Source of the DNA: Segatella copri
GTDB taxonomy: Bacteria; Bacteroidota; Bacteroidia; Bacteroidales; Bacteroidaceae
Direction: 5' to 3'
Length of the DNA stretch: 64,000 nt
Assembly (NCBI RefSeq): GCF_015074785.1
Contig: NZ_CP042464.1
Location: 1,302,001-1,366,000, forward strand
A program made the position numbers and the translations under genes. Of the stretch, positions 34,937 through 44,513 are shown piece by piece; positions within the stretch are counted from its first letter, which is position 1, and each line of letters opens with the position of its first letter. Below the pieces are notes generated by a model. It was not told where the DNA came from. It searched no databases and saw nothing but the letters and a program-made list of their open reading frames with translations.

Positions 34937-36533
34937 CCTTAATTCCGCAACACTATAATTTAACTTTATTTATAAGTTCCTGAGCAACAAAAAGTTGCCC
35001 AGGATTTTGCCATGTCAGAATTTTCACTTATCTTAGTGTTGCAAAAAGAAAACAAGCAAAACTCTAATATGACATGGCAAAAATACAAATTAAATCTGAG
35101 AAACTCACACCTTTTGGAGGAATTTTTTCAATCATGGAGAAATTTGACTCCATGCTTTCACCCGTTATCGACTCAACACTGGGTCAGAGATGCAGCAGTA
35201 TCTTCGGATATCAGTTCAGCGAGATAGTCCGTTCGCTGATGAGCGTTTATTTCTGTGGCGGCTCATGCGTGGAAGATGTAACGTCACAACTGATGCGCCA
35301 TCTCTCGTATCATCCTACCCTTCGTACATGCAGCTCTGATACCATCCTCAGAGCCATCAAGGAACTGACACAGGAAAACATCTCCTATACTTCCGACCAA
35401 GGCAAGACCTATGATTTCAATACTGCAGACAAACTCAACACATTGCTTATAAACGCTTTGGTTTCTACAGGCGAGTTGAAGGAAATTGAGGAATACGATG
35501 TTGACTTTGACCATCAGTTCCTTGAAACGGAGAAGTATGATGCAAAACCGACCTACAAAAAGTTCCTCGGCTACAGGCCTGGCGTATATGTTATCGGTGA
35601 CAAGATAGTCTATATCGAGAACAGCGATGGTAACACGAATGTGCGTTTTCATCAGGCAGACACCCATAAGAGATTCTTCGCTCTTCTGGAATCCCAGAAC
35701 ATCCGTGTAAATCGCTTCAGGGCAGACTGCGGTTCCTGCTCGAAGGAAATCGTCAGTGAGATAGAGAAGCATTGCAAACATTTCTACATCCGTGCCAACC
35801 GATGCAGTTCGCTCTACAATGACATCTTTGCTCTGAGAGGATGGAAGACGGAGGAGATTAACGGCATCCAGTTCGAACTCAATTCCATTCTCGTTGAGAA
35901 ATGGGAAGGCAAGTGCTATCGTCTTGTCATCCAGAGACAAAGACGCAACAGTGGCGACCTTGACCTGTGGGAAGGCGAATACACTTACCGTTGTATTCTG
36001 ACCAACGATTACAAGTCATCGACAAGGGACATTGTTGAATTCTACAATCTGCGTGGCGGCAAGGAACGTATCTTTGACGACATGAACAACGGATTCGGTT
36101 GGAGCAGGCTCCCCAAGTCATTCATGGCGGAGAATACTGTCTTTCTTCTGCTTACTGCATTGATACACAATTTCTACAAGACCATCATGAGCAGGCTTGA
36201 CACCAAGGCTTTTGGGCTCAAGAAAACGAGTCGCATAAAGGCTTTTGTCTTCAGATTCATCTCCGTACCTGCCAAGTGGATCATGACTGCAAGGCAATAC
36301 GTGCTGAATATCTACACAGAGAACCGAGCTTATGCAAAACCCTTCAAAACAGAATTCGGATAAGAATCCTTTCTTTCCGGTTTGAATCTGCGTATTACCT
36401 CAAGTCGCATCGTGGGGTAAGGGGATGGTGGCTACATATTGATGTTGTGCTGTTGCTTTTTACTGAAAGCTGCTACTAACGACTCATAAATCTACCCTTA
36501 ATCGTGTATTGGATGATAGTTGCGGATTTTAGG
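34937..36533 (+). mobile_element. IS1380-family insertion sequence, copy 2 (1597 bp, intact ends)
   Basis: The left terminus is CCTTAATTCCGCAACAC (34937 onward) and the right terminus, read inward, CCTAAAATCCGCAACTAT. The direct repeat ATCTT flanks it at 34932-34936 and 36534-36538, a 5-bp target-site duplication. Removing the element and one repeat restores an open frame through the restriction gene. It is in the opposite orientation to copy 1 and has a different target duplication, so the two inserted independently. Confidence 0.95.
35074..36363 (+). CDS. IS1380-family transposase (copy 2)
   Basis: The 429-residue DDE transposase is full length. It has the same landmarks as copy 1 (VDFDHQFLETEKYDAKPTYKK, FRADCGSCSKE, YNLRGGKERIFDDMNNGFGW) but differs at roughly a quarter of positions by eye, so it represents a separate IS subtype. 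The roughly 135-bp region before the gene is better conserved between the copies than the coding part and includes the CCTGaGCAAC/GTTGCcCAGG hairpin. Confidence 0.93.
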   Translation: MAKIQIKSEKLTPFGGIFSIMEKFDSMLSPVIDSTLGQRCSSIFGYQFSEIVRSLMSVYFCGGSCVEDVTSQLMRHLSYHPTLRTCSSDTILRAIKELTQENISYTSDQGKTYDFNTADKLNTLLINALVSTGELKEIEEYDVDFDHQFLETEKYDAKPTYKKFLGYRPGVYVIGDKIVYIENSDGNTNVRFHQADTHKRFFALLESQNIRVNRFRADCGSCSKEIVSEIEKHCKHFYIRANRCSSLYNDIFALRGWKTEEINGIQFELNSILVEKWEGKCYRLVIQRQRRNSGDLDLWEGEYTYRCILTNDYKSSTRDIVEFYNLRGGKERIFDDMNNGFGWSRLPKSFMAENTVFLLLTALIHNFYKTIMSRLDTKAFGLKKTSRIKAFVFRFISVPAKWIMTARQYVLNIYTENRAYAKPFKTEFG

Positions 36534-39500
36534 ATCTTTAAAACAGTCTGTCTCATACGGAAAATCAAATAGTGACACAACATGCCTATCTGCCAGGAAA
36601 TCATGTGGGAATGTTCCTAACAGAATATTACTTATATACCATCTTGCAGGAGTTATAAGCGTAACATATTCTGGACTTATCAAAGTTGCAACCTGAATGA
36701 ATTTATGAAAAATCGGAGGTTGACGATTTTGATTAGCATGATTACTTGACAAGTTATAAGGAGGGTTTCCTACTATTGCATTAAACTTCATATTTCTATT
36801 ATTATTTGCTTTCCAAAATTCTTTGCCATTCTTTACATCTTCCACAAAATGCTGTGGATTGTTCTTTAGAGTCTCAATGATGTCTGCATTGTTATTACGT
36901 ACGTCTGTGTAACACTTTGCATTGACTTTAATATTAGAGAAACCGACAAGTGTGCGATTGGTAATTCTTTCAGCCATCTTGGTTTTACAAACCACAAAGA
37001 TGTTCTTCTCTATCACTTTTTTCCATACGTCAGCCTTTTCTTCATTAGTCAACTCGGGACCAAAACCTTGTTGGTTTTTACATTGAAGACGATACAACGT
37101 ATAAGCCATATATAATGGATATAGGCCGGTCTTTGAATTGAGTTCTAGAATATTCGGCGCTGGCGTAAAGAACACACGCTTTGTTACTTCTCTGTCTTCA
37201 CCCACAAACCGAGGTTCAGACAAGAGATCTTCATCTCCATGTTTCTCTCCAAAGAAGTCATAACCACCCACAGTATCACTCAGGTGCATATTGACTACTC
37301 GCCAAGGAGTAAGAACAGTTTCCTTGTCAGGATAGCGGAATTCAGAGATGATGTCTGCTATTCCGTTAACACGCTCATCTACAGGCTTACCTTCTAAAGC
37401 ATTGACCTTTTCATAGATAGATTCAGCCCATGCTATGAAGCGTTCGTTCTTTATAATATGTGCGACCTTGATAAAGTCTGCTTTGGTTAATCCTTTAGGC
37501 ATAAACTCCTCCCACGATTTTTCGTCGATATCCTTGACAAACTTATCAATGGTAAAAGAATCACTCAGTTTGTCTATAGCTCCATAAATGAGCATAGGGA
37601 AACGAATGATAATTTTTTCGAGTATCTCATATGCCTGATCGCCCTTAGTCTTATTCTTCTTGCCAATTTTAGGTTCTTTAGGTTCCTTAATTGTCCCCGA
37701 AGATGAAGAGCTTGTTGTGGCACCTTCGCCAGTAACTCCTTCGCTGTTAACCTTTACCTTTCCTCTGCCTTTTTTACCAGATGAAGACACAGACATTTTT
37801 GCATCTATATTTTTCAACAATTCGAACACATCATTACTAATATTATCTAAATTGTCGAATAGTTTACGAGTATGTCCTCTCATAATCTCTTCCGAATAGG
37901 CACGATTGACCTGCTTCATAAAATTACGAGTATCAAAATTGACTGTCTTGCTTCCATCAATACTAATGAATGAACAAAATTTCAGAAAACGTTCAGTCTC
38001 TTGAGCTTTCTTCTGACCAAAATTCTTGCTACCACTACCACGACTTATTTCGGTCAGATAATTATCAATAACCGTCAATGTGCGATCTGGAGCAAAATCG
38101 AAAGCATAGCATTCACGCTTTGTCTTTCCCTTGAATGGGGTCTGACAACGGAAGATGGTCTGAAGATAACGAGCAGCCTTCGTCTCATATGAACCTGACA
38201 GCATCAAGACGGCCGTCCATTCAGGCACACTGACACCTGTCGTACATCTGCCACAAGTCAGAGTAATTGTTTTCTCATGAGTTCTGATGGCATTTTGCAC
38301 TTTAGCCAAAGCTTCAGTTTCCTTCTTATCACGTGTAGCGTTATCTTCGTTTTCACGCTCAATATCACTATCACCCTTGCCAGCAATGTTTACTATTTCA
38401 TAGTCACGGAAGTAGTTATCCTCCTTATCTTCACGCAATATAGCGCTCAGACAACGAGCCGCATCTACACCAGGAATAGACCACAGTGTATGTTGAAAAT
38501 AATCACGATACTCGCTTGTTGCAAAAGGATAATTGAGTTCTTTATTCTCACCATCCTTAGTCATCAGTTTGAGAAAAGCACGTACATCATCTTCATGCAC
38601 GAATTTATCCGTATCAGCGTCTACACGAAAAAACTCTGTAAAGTTGAAATAGTCATTTTCGTCATGACTATAATTAGTCATCACTTCACCAAGATTGTAA
38701 GTACATATATTCAAGCGAGCCAATCCCTCGTAAGGATTCTTCTCGTCAGGATGCTCCTTGGTCCAACGTTCCTTGGCATCCTGCTCCATATTGTAATCCC
38801 ATCGGTAGATTTCCTTCTCTTTGAAAAGCTTTAGAATATTATATGGCGTACCTGAGAGATACAGGCTCTTCATCTGTTTGTTCTTCTGGAACTCTGCAAC
38901 TACAGCCTTTCCGTGTTCTGTACGAATACCCTCATGAGCCTCATCGATGATAAGCAAATCCCATTTCTCCTTGAAAAGTTCGTTGTTCTTGTCAAACTTA
39001 CTTTTCTTGTTTACAGTCTTTGAGCCACGGATATCCTGAATAGATGCAAAATAAATATATTTATAGTCTGGATCATGCTCAGTATATTGTTTCAGCACCT
39101 CCAAACCACCTGCAATCTTTTGTCCATCCACAAGAAGTTTATTCTTTACACGAGTTACATAGTGGAATCCTGGCAACTGCAACAAATTGAAGCCTTTGAA
39201 CCAACCATCACGAACCGCCGGACGATGGGTAAGTATCAATACACGATTAAAAGGCTTACGCTTGACAACTTCCAAGGCACACAGTGTCTTACCAAAACGC
39301 ATTTTGGCATCCCACAGCATTTTGGAACCATGCAGAAATTGAGTAAGAGTTTTTGTAACAGCCAACTTCTGTTCTTCTCTCAGTACAATCTCTGTCTTTT
39401 TCTCTCTTGCAGATGCAGTTTTCCAATCCTTTCTCTCAAGAAGTGACTGATTATGCTTAACTGCATTAATAGCTTTTATTACCAATTCTGTCGTTACAGG

Positions 39501-39854
39501 ATACCATTCCTTTGGATTGTATTCTAAATTAGCAAATTCAACAGCATGATAACCACTGTTTTCCAAAACATCATGTACATCATGATCATCAAAGCCAAAT
39601 TCCTCACCATCAGCTTCATAGATAGCAAGTTCGGTATATTCCAGTTTATACTCAATAGCTGCGGTACCTGTTTCTTGAGTGATTCTTGCTTTTGCAGCCT
39701 TTATCAACAGTTCGCAATCAGGGGTAAGGTCTTGCCACTTTTTAAAATAGTTGATAGTAGCCTTACCCACTTTGAGCATATTGTCATGCCTGCCATCATC
39801 TATACTAAACGCATAGATGAGTGTATAGTCGTATGTAGGTTTATGCTTTGCCAT
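36498..39854 (-). pseudogene. GIY-YIG-like/DEAD helicase/Eco57I-methylase restriction gene, N-terminal part (IS-interrupted)
   Basis: The visible 1118-codon frame (MAKHKPTYDY) has an N-terminal LIYAF...LKVGKATI segment like the T5orf172 GIY-YIG nuclease fold, a superfamily-2 helicase with AKMRFGKT (about residue 190) and LLIIDEAHEG (about 308), and, near its end, FNAIVGNPPYNLSS, the N6-adenine methylase motif IV. The true gene sequence stops at 36534; the final 11 residues come from the IS. Joined to 34182-34931 it gives one uninterrupted frame of 1356 codons. The start is 1 bp after the stop of the M-subunit gene. As it stands the protein lacks the target-recognition part and the system is probably inactive. 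Confidence 0.92.
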
Positions 39855-39855
39855 A

Positions 39856-40857
39856 TTACTTATTATTGATGAGATCAACAAATCTTATATTTTCACCAGC
39901 AGGAGGCTCCTGCTTATGCCATTCCTTTATCAGGCAAAGAGTCTCGTCTTCAAATAGTTCTTGGTTACTTGACATTCTTTGCAGCATAGGAATGCCCTCT
40001 ACTCCAGGCAATGTTCCTTGAAGTCCATCCATTTGCCAAATGTTCCATGAAATGACTTCAACAGGCTTTTCCAGAGCTTCCTTTAAAGGAAATTTTCCCC
40101 ACTTATCAACATAGAAATCTATATAAGTCAACAATAAAGCCTCACGAGCAAGAAGAACATTATCCCCTTGCCAATCAAATCCATAAACAGATTGCAGGGC
40201 TCTGAGAGCCCACCTTCGCCACTCACGTTTATTTAACTTTGTTGGTTCGCTCTTGGTAAATTGATTTATCAACTTGAATTTGCGGTCTAGCAAACCAATT
40301 CTGTCTTGAACAGGAATGATTTCACCTGTTGTGACATCATATCTGCTTACCAGATATGGAGCCTCTCCACATGCCATTTCCAGTCTCTGGAGTTTTACAT
40401 ACTGCTTCCAATCATAATTATCTGGTATATGTATCTGACCTTTTGGAACAGAAGTCCATGTCTTATCAGCATTTTCTGTATTGAATATCCCTTCTGTTCC
40501 GAACCAAGCATCATCAAGCAAATTGTTCTGAGAGTTGCATACCCAAGCTGGTGTAAATACTTCCGCTTTATCCTCTGTTCTTGATTTACGAAGTTCTTCA
40601 TTCTTCAAAATACGAGGTTTGATGATGCCGTTGTTTTCACCAGTAACGAGGTTTGGAGTAATTGGTTTATCCTTAGCATATGATTCACCCATATAGGAGT
40701 AGTCATTTGTACCCCAGACAATATATGAAGCAGAACCAGAATAATGAGTTCGGGTTCTATCTATCAACAACGAGTCAAGCAAACCTGAGTAAAGCTTACT
40801 TATCTCATCCTCCGAGATATCGATTCTGTTTATATCTATTGAAATTGACTTAGTCAT
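39856..40857 (-). CDS. Restriction-modification M-subunit-like protein
   Basis: The 333-residue protein has the phrases SLLIDRTRTHYSGSASYIVW, TEDKAEVFTPAWVCNSQNN and LEMACGEAPYLVSRYD, which I know from proteins annotated as restriction endonuclease subunit M that sit beside Eco57I-type helicase-methylases. The FTPxWxC and ACGEAPYLVSRYD segments resemble degenerate methylase motifs (AxFTPxW... and motif I), without an obvious NPPY of its own. Start at 40857 (MTKSIS) is chosen as the first ATG after the promoter at 40910-40917. It is the first gene of the cassette and is intact. Confidence 0.8.
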   Translation of the reverse strand: MTKSISIDINRIDISEDEISKLYSGLLDSLLIDRTRTHYSGSASYIVWGTNDYSYMGESYAKDKPITPNLVTGENNGIIKPRILKNEELRKSRTEDKAEVFTPAWVCNSQNNLLDDAWFGTEGIFNTENADKTWTSVPKGQIHIPDNYDWKQYVKLQRLEMACGEAPYLVSRYDVTTGEIIPVQDRIGLLDRKFKLINQFTKSEPTKLNKREWRRWALRALQSVYGFDWQGDNVLLAREALLLTYIDFYVDKWGKFPLKEALEKPVEVISWNIWQMDGLQGTLPGVEGIPMLQRMSSNQELFEDETLCLIKEWHKQEPPAGENIRFVDLINNK

Positions 40858-40909
40858 ATCTATTCTGTTTATCTTCTTATCTATAGCGAATCGCTTTATA
40901 GAATGAGTG

Positions 40910-40917
40910 CAAAAATA
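40910..40917 (-). promoter_or_regulatory. Promoter (-7 box) of the restriction cassette
   Basis: TATTTTTG on the minus strand followed by CA, about 53 bp before the M-subunit start. No matching TTTG at -33. Confidence 0.6.
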
Positions 40918-41121
40918 CAAATAAATATTGAGAACACGACGAAAAAAATAAAAAATCATAAAGTATTATCATAAAAAATATTTTTCCGCTTATTTAGTTA
41001 CAATATTTAGCTAAAAAATGATTCTGCCAATGAGACCAACAAAGTGAAGGTTATTACCAACGAAAAAACTAAGGAACCATCAGATACGATAGAGTTATTG
41101 AACTCTTATATATAAAAAGGT

Positions 41122-41163
41122 ATAAAGGGTTGCAATCCATCTTTCCGAAGATTGCAACCCTTT
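41122..41163. repeat. 42-bp hairpin, right copy of a direct repeat flanking the restriction cassette
   Basis: Identical over 42 bp to 32196-32237 and in the same orientation, 8.9 kb apart. It lies downstream of the DUF4143 ATPase gene and may also end that transcript. The surrounding 390-bp gap (40858-41248) otherwise holds only the cassette promoter and AT-rich sequence. Confidence 0.88.
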
Positions 41164-41248
41164 TTCTTTTATCCATATCTAATAACTATTATCTATAGTC
41201 AATATCATAACGTACCATTAATAGAGAAAGGAAACAAGAAATAGATTC

Positions 41249-42538
41249 CTAATCTCTCAAGCACCCTACCGGCACAACATATACACCATCCTGTGGACGC
41301 TGGTAGGCATATTTACCTACACCAGTCAGCACCATTTTGAAAGACGGAGACTTCATCTTATCGGTATCGATTTTACTTTCCAAGGTCACCAGGTTTCTTG
41401 CGCCCTCCTCTATGAGCTTGTCGCCACCCAGCTTCACCTCTATCAACCCATACTTGCCATTACGAAGATGAACCACAGCATCACACTCCAGACCATTTTT
41501 ATCACGAAAATGATAAACGGAGCCGCCTAATGCATCGGCATAAACTCTCAAATCACGTACACACAAGGTTTCAAAGAATAAGCCAAATGTACTCAAATCA
41601 TTGATCAAATCATCTGGTCCCATTCCCAATGCAGCCGTTGCTATCGAAGGGTCGGTAAAATATCTGGTATCAGAAGTACGTATCGCCGACTTGCTTCTCA
41701 TATTCGGGTTCCAGGCTGTAGAATCCTCTATCACAAATATCTTCTTCAAAGCCTTGATATAGGAATAGATGGTATTCTCACTAACCTCAGTACTCTCATT
41801 GTTGGCAATATCTGCCAAAATGGTACCTGCCGTAGCCTGACTTCCCTGATTTCTCGCATACGAACGCATAATCCTCCGTGCTAATTCACTATCACGGTTG
41901 ACTCCATCTACACGGGACACATCGAATCTGGTTACTGCCTCAAAATACTCAATGGCCTGCTGTAAAGCTGCCTGTTTGCTTTTCTTATCCAAGGCTTTCG
42001 GCCAGCCACCCCGACAAGTCAAATATGCCAGATGCTCCAAGTCAATTGGGTTGATTCCTTCTACGAAGTAATCCGTCCTGTCGGTTGCGAACAATTTGGC
42101 AAGGCTAACCTCTCCTGTAGAATCTCCTGATTCCCACAAACTCATCGTTCTGAGTTTGAGCCAGGCAAAACGCCCCGTACCCGTATGAAAGATTTCGTCA
42201 TAACTAGGTGGTACAGCAGACCCAGTCAGTATGAACTGCCCATCATCATCACGCTTATCCACTTCATTTCTGACGGCATCCCAGAACTTAGGTGCTATTT
42301 GCCATTCATCTATCAAACGTGGCGTTTCACCCCGAAGCAACAGTTTGATATTGGTATTGGCCATAGCAATGTTCTGCTCCATAGTATCTGGATCAGACAT
42401 AGACAGGATACTTTTAGCCTGTTGGCTGGCAAGAGTAGTTTTACCGCAATACTTAGGACCTTCTATCAAAACAGCTCCCATCGCATCCAGTTTTTCTGCC
42501 AATATTTTATCTGCAATTCTTGCTTTATATTCTTTCAT
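41249..42538 (-). CDS. AAA ATPase with DUF4143 C-terminal domain
   Basis: The 429-residue protein has Walker A GPKYCGKTTLA (about residue 27), followed by a Walker-B-like RLIDEWQIAPKFWD and the sensor FILTGSAVPPS of the AAA_14 type. The C-terminal DUF4143 region contains YFTDPSIATAALG and, near the end, DKNGLECDAVVHLRNGKYGLIEVKLG, whose D...ExK pattern is that of a PD-(D/E)XK-like nuclease fold. These proteins are abundant in anaerobes and often found near mobile or defence genes; the cellular role is unclear. It has its own promoter at 42565-42572. Confidence 0.88.
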   Translation of the reverse strand: MKEYKARIADKILAEKLDAMGAVLIEGPKYCGKTTLASQQAKSILSMSDPDTMEQNIAMANTNIKLLLRGETPRLIDEWQIAPKFWDAVRNEVDKRDDDGQFILTGSAVPPSYDEIFHTGTGRFAWLKLRTMSLWESGDSTGEVSLAKLFATDRTDYFVEGINPIDLEHLAYLTCRGGWPKALDKKSKQAALQQAIEYFEAVTRFDVSRVDGVNRDSELARRIMRSYARNQGSQATAGTILADIANNESTEVSENTIYSYIKALKKIFVIEDSTAWNPNMRSKSAIRTSDTRYFTDPSIATAALGMGPDDLINDLSTFGLFFETLCVRDLRVYADALGGSVYHFRDKNGLECDAVVHLRNGKYGLIEVKLGGDKLIEEGARNLVTLESKIDTDKMKSPSFKMVLTGVGKYAYQRPQDGVYVVPVGCLRD

Positions 42539-42564
42539 AAAATCTCATTTTTAATTTCTGATGC

Positions 42565-42572
42565 AAAAATAA
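42565..42572 (-). promoter_or_regulatory. Promoter (-7 box) of the DUF4143 ATPase gene
   Basis: TATTTTTG on the minus strand followed by CA, 27 bp before the start codon. Confidence 0.65.
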
Positions 42573-42630
42573 TATATTTTATTGAATATCAAGCAAATAA
42601 AATGGTTAAACTTTGTTGCTTTTCTATTCT

Positions 42631-42722
42631 ATTGTGGCAGTTGGCGCATTTTCATTGTGGCAGTTGGCGCTTTTTCGCTGTGGCAGTTGGCGCATTTTCG
42701 TTGTGGCAGTTGGCGAATATTT
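42631..42722. repeat. Four 23-bp tandem repeats
   Basis: Units begin at 42631, 42654, 42677 and 42700. Each contains TGTGGCAGTTGGCG, followed by CATTTTC or a close variant. Copies 1-4 differ at few positions. They sit between the ATPase promoter and the terminator of tRNA-Lys. The open frame through them is a by-product of the repeat. There are no spacers, so it is not a CRISPR array. Confidence 0.9.
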
Positions 42723-42810
42723 CCTATAATTGTCAGTATTTGCACAATACAACGATTGATGGCGCAAAATTACAAAATCGCCTCTATCGTATAATGGTAA
42801 TCATTATTAC

Positions 42811-42853
42811 AAAAAAAACTCCGAAGACCCAAAATTGATTCTTCGGAGTTTTT
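42811..42853 (-). terminator. Terminator of tRNA-Lys, bidirectional
   Basis: ACTCCGAAGA and TCTTCGGAGT pair around an 11-nt loop with A and T runs on the two sides. Confidence 0.85.
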
Positions 42854-42855
42854 TG

Positions 42856-42928
42856 TACACCCTTAGGGATTCGAACCCTAGACCCACTGATTAAGAGTCA
42901 GTTGCTCTACCAACTGAGCTAAGGGTGC
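42856..42928 (-). tRNA. tRNA-Lys (anticodon CUU)
   Basis: On the minus strand the 73-nt gene folds as a cloverleaf: acceptor GCACCCT with AGGGTGT (one G-U pair at the end), D arm AGCTCAGTTGGTAGAGC, anticodon arm ACTGA-CTCTTAA-TCAGT with anticodon CTT, short variable loop, and T arm CTAGG-GTTCGAATC-CCTA-type. CCA is not encoded. It has its own promoter (TACCTTTG on the minus strand, 42962-42969) and terminator. Both edges are intact, so nothing shows that it currently serves as an integration site. Confidence 0.96.
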
Positions 42929-42961
42929 CTCTGCTAAAAGCTTTGTTTTCAAAAGCGAGTG

Positions 42962-42969
42962 CAAAGGTA
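42962..42969 (-). promoter_or_regulatory. tRNA-Lys promoter (-7 box)
   Basis: TACCTTTG on the minus strand followed by CA, about 33 bp before the mature tRNA. Confidence 0.75.
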
Positions 42970-43056
42970 ATACATTTTTCTGAAACCACCAAACTTTTAT
43001 GGATATTTTTTGAAAAAAACTTTCATTTTATCCATCATGGTTGGTTGATGAAAGCA

Positions 43057-44361
43057 TTATTCCTTCAGCCAACCACCTATCAGACTGATGATTTCCTGTC
43101 TTGTAGGCTCAGGAAACGACAAGATGCGAGTTTTGTGCGAACCGCCATGACACATATAAACATGCAGGTTCTTCTTGTTCTTGGTGAAAGGCAAGCCATA
43201 AATGCCCGAAGCTCCCCAAGGATCGATATCGCCATAAATATAAACCATCTTCGGATCATTCTTGGTCAGGAACTCTACCGTATGATTATAGAGTGCTGGC
43301 GAGAACTTCACGTTTTCTGCTCCCTTTGGTACCATCAGTTTCTTCAGATAGCCTTTAGCTGTCTTGATACTGAGATATTTCTTGAATGGTTTGGTATAAT
43401 AGCCGTAATAACCCAACTCCCGGGCTGCCTGCACATCAAACGAGGCTGTGGCATTATAATTGGTGAAATACTCCGGCTCACACATGTTGATCCAGTAATC
43501 AAACACCGTCTTGTCATCTGCCTCTCTTGCTGGAATCTTGTTGATGTCTTCTCCCCACTGCCAGAAAGCAAAGGCGTATTCGAATACAGAGTAATCAAAA
43601 ATCTCTGCCAGCGGAGCATTGAATACATATTTCTTATCGTTGCAATATTTCTCGAACATTGGCAGCAACGCAGCCTTTCGCTTGAAGAGGAGCAACTGGA
43701 AATCGAGCACCTTCTGTCGGTTTTCCTTGGTTGATACCTGATATTGCAGGAACTTCTCATGTCGTCCATCCTCCACACCCTTGTTGAGCGGAGCTACATA
43801 TGGCACAGAAATATCTACATCATCAGGGAAGTAAGAACGGTAGAACATCGTAGTCTGTCCGCCCTTGCTGATGCCGGTAGCAATCCATTTTCCCTTGTAC
43901 ATCGCATGCAGGGTCTGGTTTACATGATGCAGATCATAGAGCGAATTCTCAACGGTAAGATAATCCCAGTTGCAAGGACTAGGCATCGACTTGTCGAAAT
44001 AACGGTACTCTACGGTAATGATATTCGTATCGAAGAGCTTGGAAAGTTCCTCAATATATCCTTCACGCAGCGCATAGTTGGCATTATATCCTTCTGTCAC
44101 GAGCACGGTAGGACGGTCGAATCCTCTATGGCAGAGCACCACCCTCTGTTCGAAATAGCCCTTGGATGCATCCTTGGCATCAAGCTGCTGCTTGATAAAG
44201 AACACATACTTTTCCGGGAAATGCGTACTTTTCAGCGTTTCCACGTTACTTACTCCAGGCAATGCAGCCAGTTGCTTACCAGCCACGCCCAGTTCTGCCG
44301 CCAGCATCTGCAAAGGCAGGATGAAGAGCAGCAGCATCAATTTCAAAAATCTCAGTTTCAT
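43057..44361 (-). CDS. S28-family (PS-10-like) exported serine aminopeptidase
   Basis: The 434-residue protein has a cleavable signal peptide (MKLRFLKLMLLLFILPLQML then AAE) and the alpha/beta-hydrolase triad of the S28/PS-10 family: nucleophile Ser in ATGISKGGQTT (about 165), Asp in YIYGDIDPWGA (about 377) and His in HGGSHKTRI (about 405). Related Streptomyces enzymes are tripeptidyl aminopeptidases. It probably acts on peptides in the periplasm or outside the cell. Promoter TACCTTTG is at 44439-44446 on the minus strand. Start and length are typical. Confidence 0.9.
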   Translation of the reverse strand: MKLRFLKLMLLLFILPLQMLAAELGVAGKQLAALPGVSNVETLKSTHFPEKYVFFIKQQLDAKDASKGYFEQRVVLCHRGFDRPTVLVTEGYNANYALREGYIEELSKLFDTNIITVEYRYFDKSMPSPCNWDYLTVENSLYDLHHVNQTLHAMYKGKWIATGISKGGQTTMFYRSYFPDDVDISVPYVAPLNKGVEDGRHEKFLQYQVSTKENRQKVLDFQLLLFKRKAALLPMFEKYCNDKKYVFNAPLAEIFDYSVFEYAFAFWQWGEDINKIPAREADDKTVFDYWINMCEPEYFTNYNATASFDVQAARELGYYGYYTKPFKKYLSIKTAKGYLKKLMVPKGAENVKFSPALYNHTVEFLTKNDPKMVYIYGDIDPWGASGIYGLPFTKNKKNLHVYMCHGGSHKTRILSFPEPTRQEIISLIGGWLKE

Positions 44362-44438
44362 CTTATTCTCTCTTTTTATTTATTATATTCTAAAATTCAA
44401 GATTGCAAAATACATTCTATATGTTTTCTAAACAGCTG

Positions 44439-44446
44439 CAAAGGTA
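44439..44446 (-). promoter_or_regulatory. Promoter (-7 box) of the S28 peptidase gene
   Basis: TACCTTTG on the minus strand followed by CA, about 78 bp before the start codon. Confidence 0.7.
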
Positions 44447-44513
44447 ATGATTTATTCTTGTTCGGCAAAGAGAAACCCCACCTTATTTATTATATGGGCA
44501 GCAATTAAGGAAA

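Noticed and set aside
42582..42794. 70-codon open frame through the 23-bp repeats
   Set aside because: It exists only because the repeat lacks stops in that frame; no promoter or family supports it.
42856..42928. tRNA-Lys as attachment site of the adjacent island
   Set aside because: No integrase gene is next to it and I see no second copy of the tRNA 3' end on either side.
43057..44361. Defence function for the S28 peptidase in the accessory stretch
   Set aside because: It has a signal peptide and a normal PS-10 triad, and is an ordinary exported peptidase.
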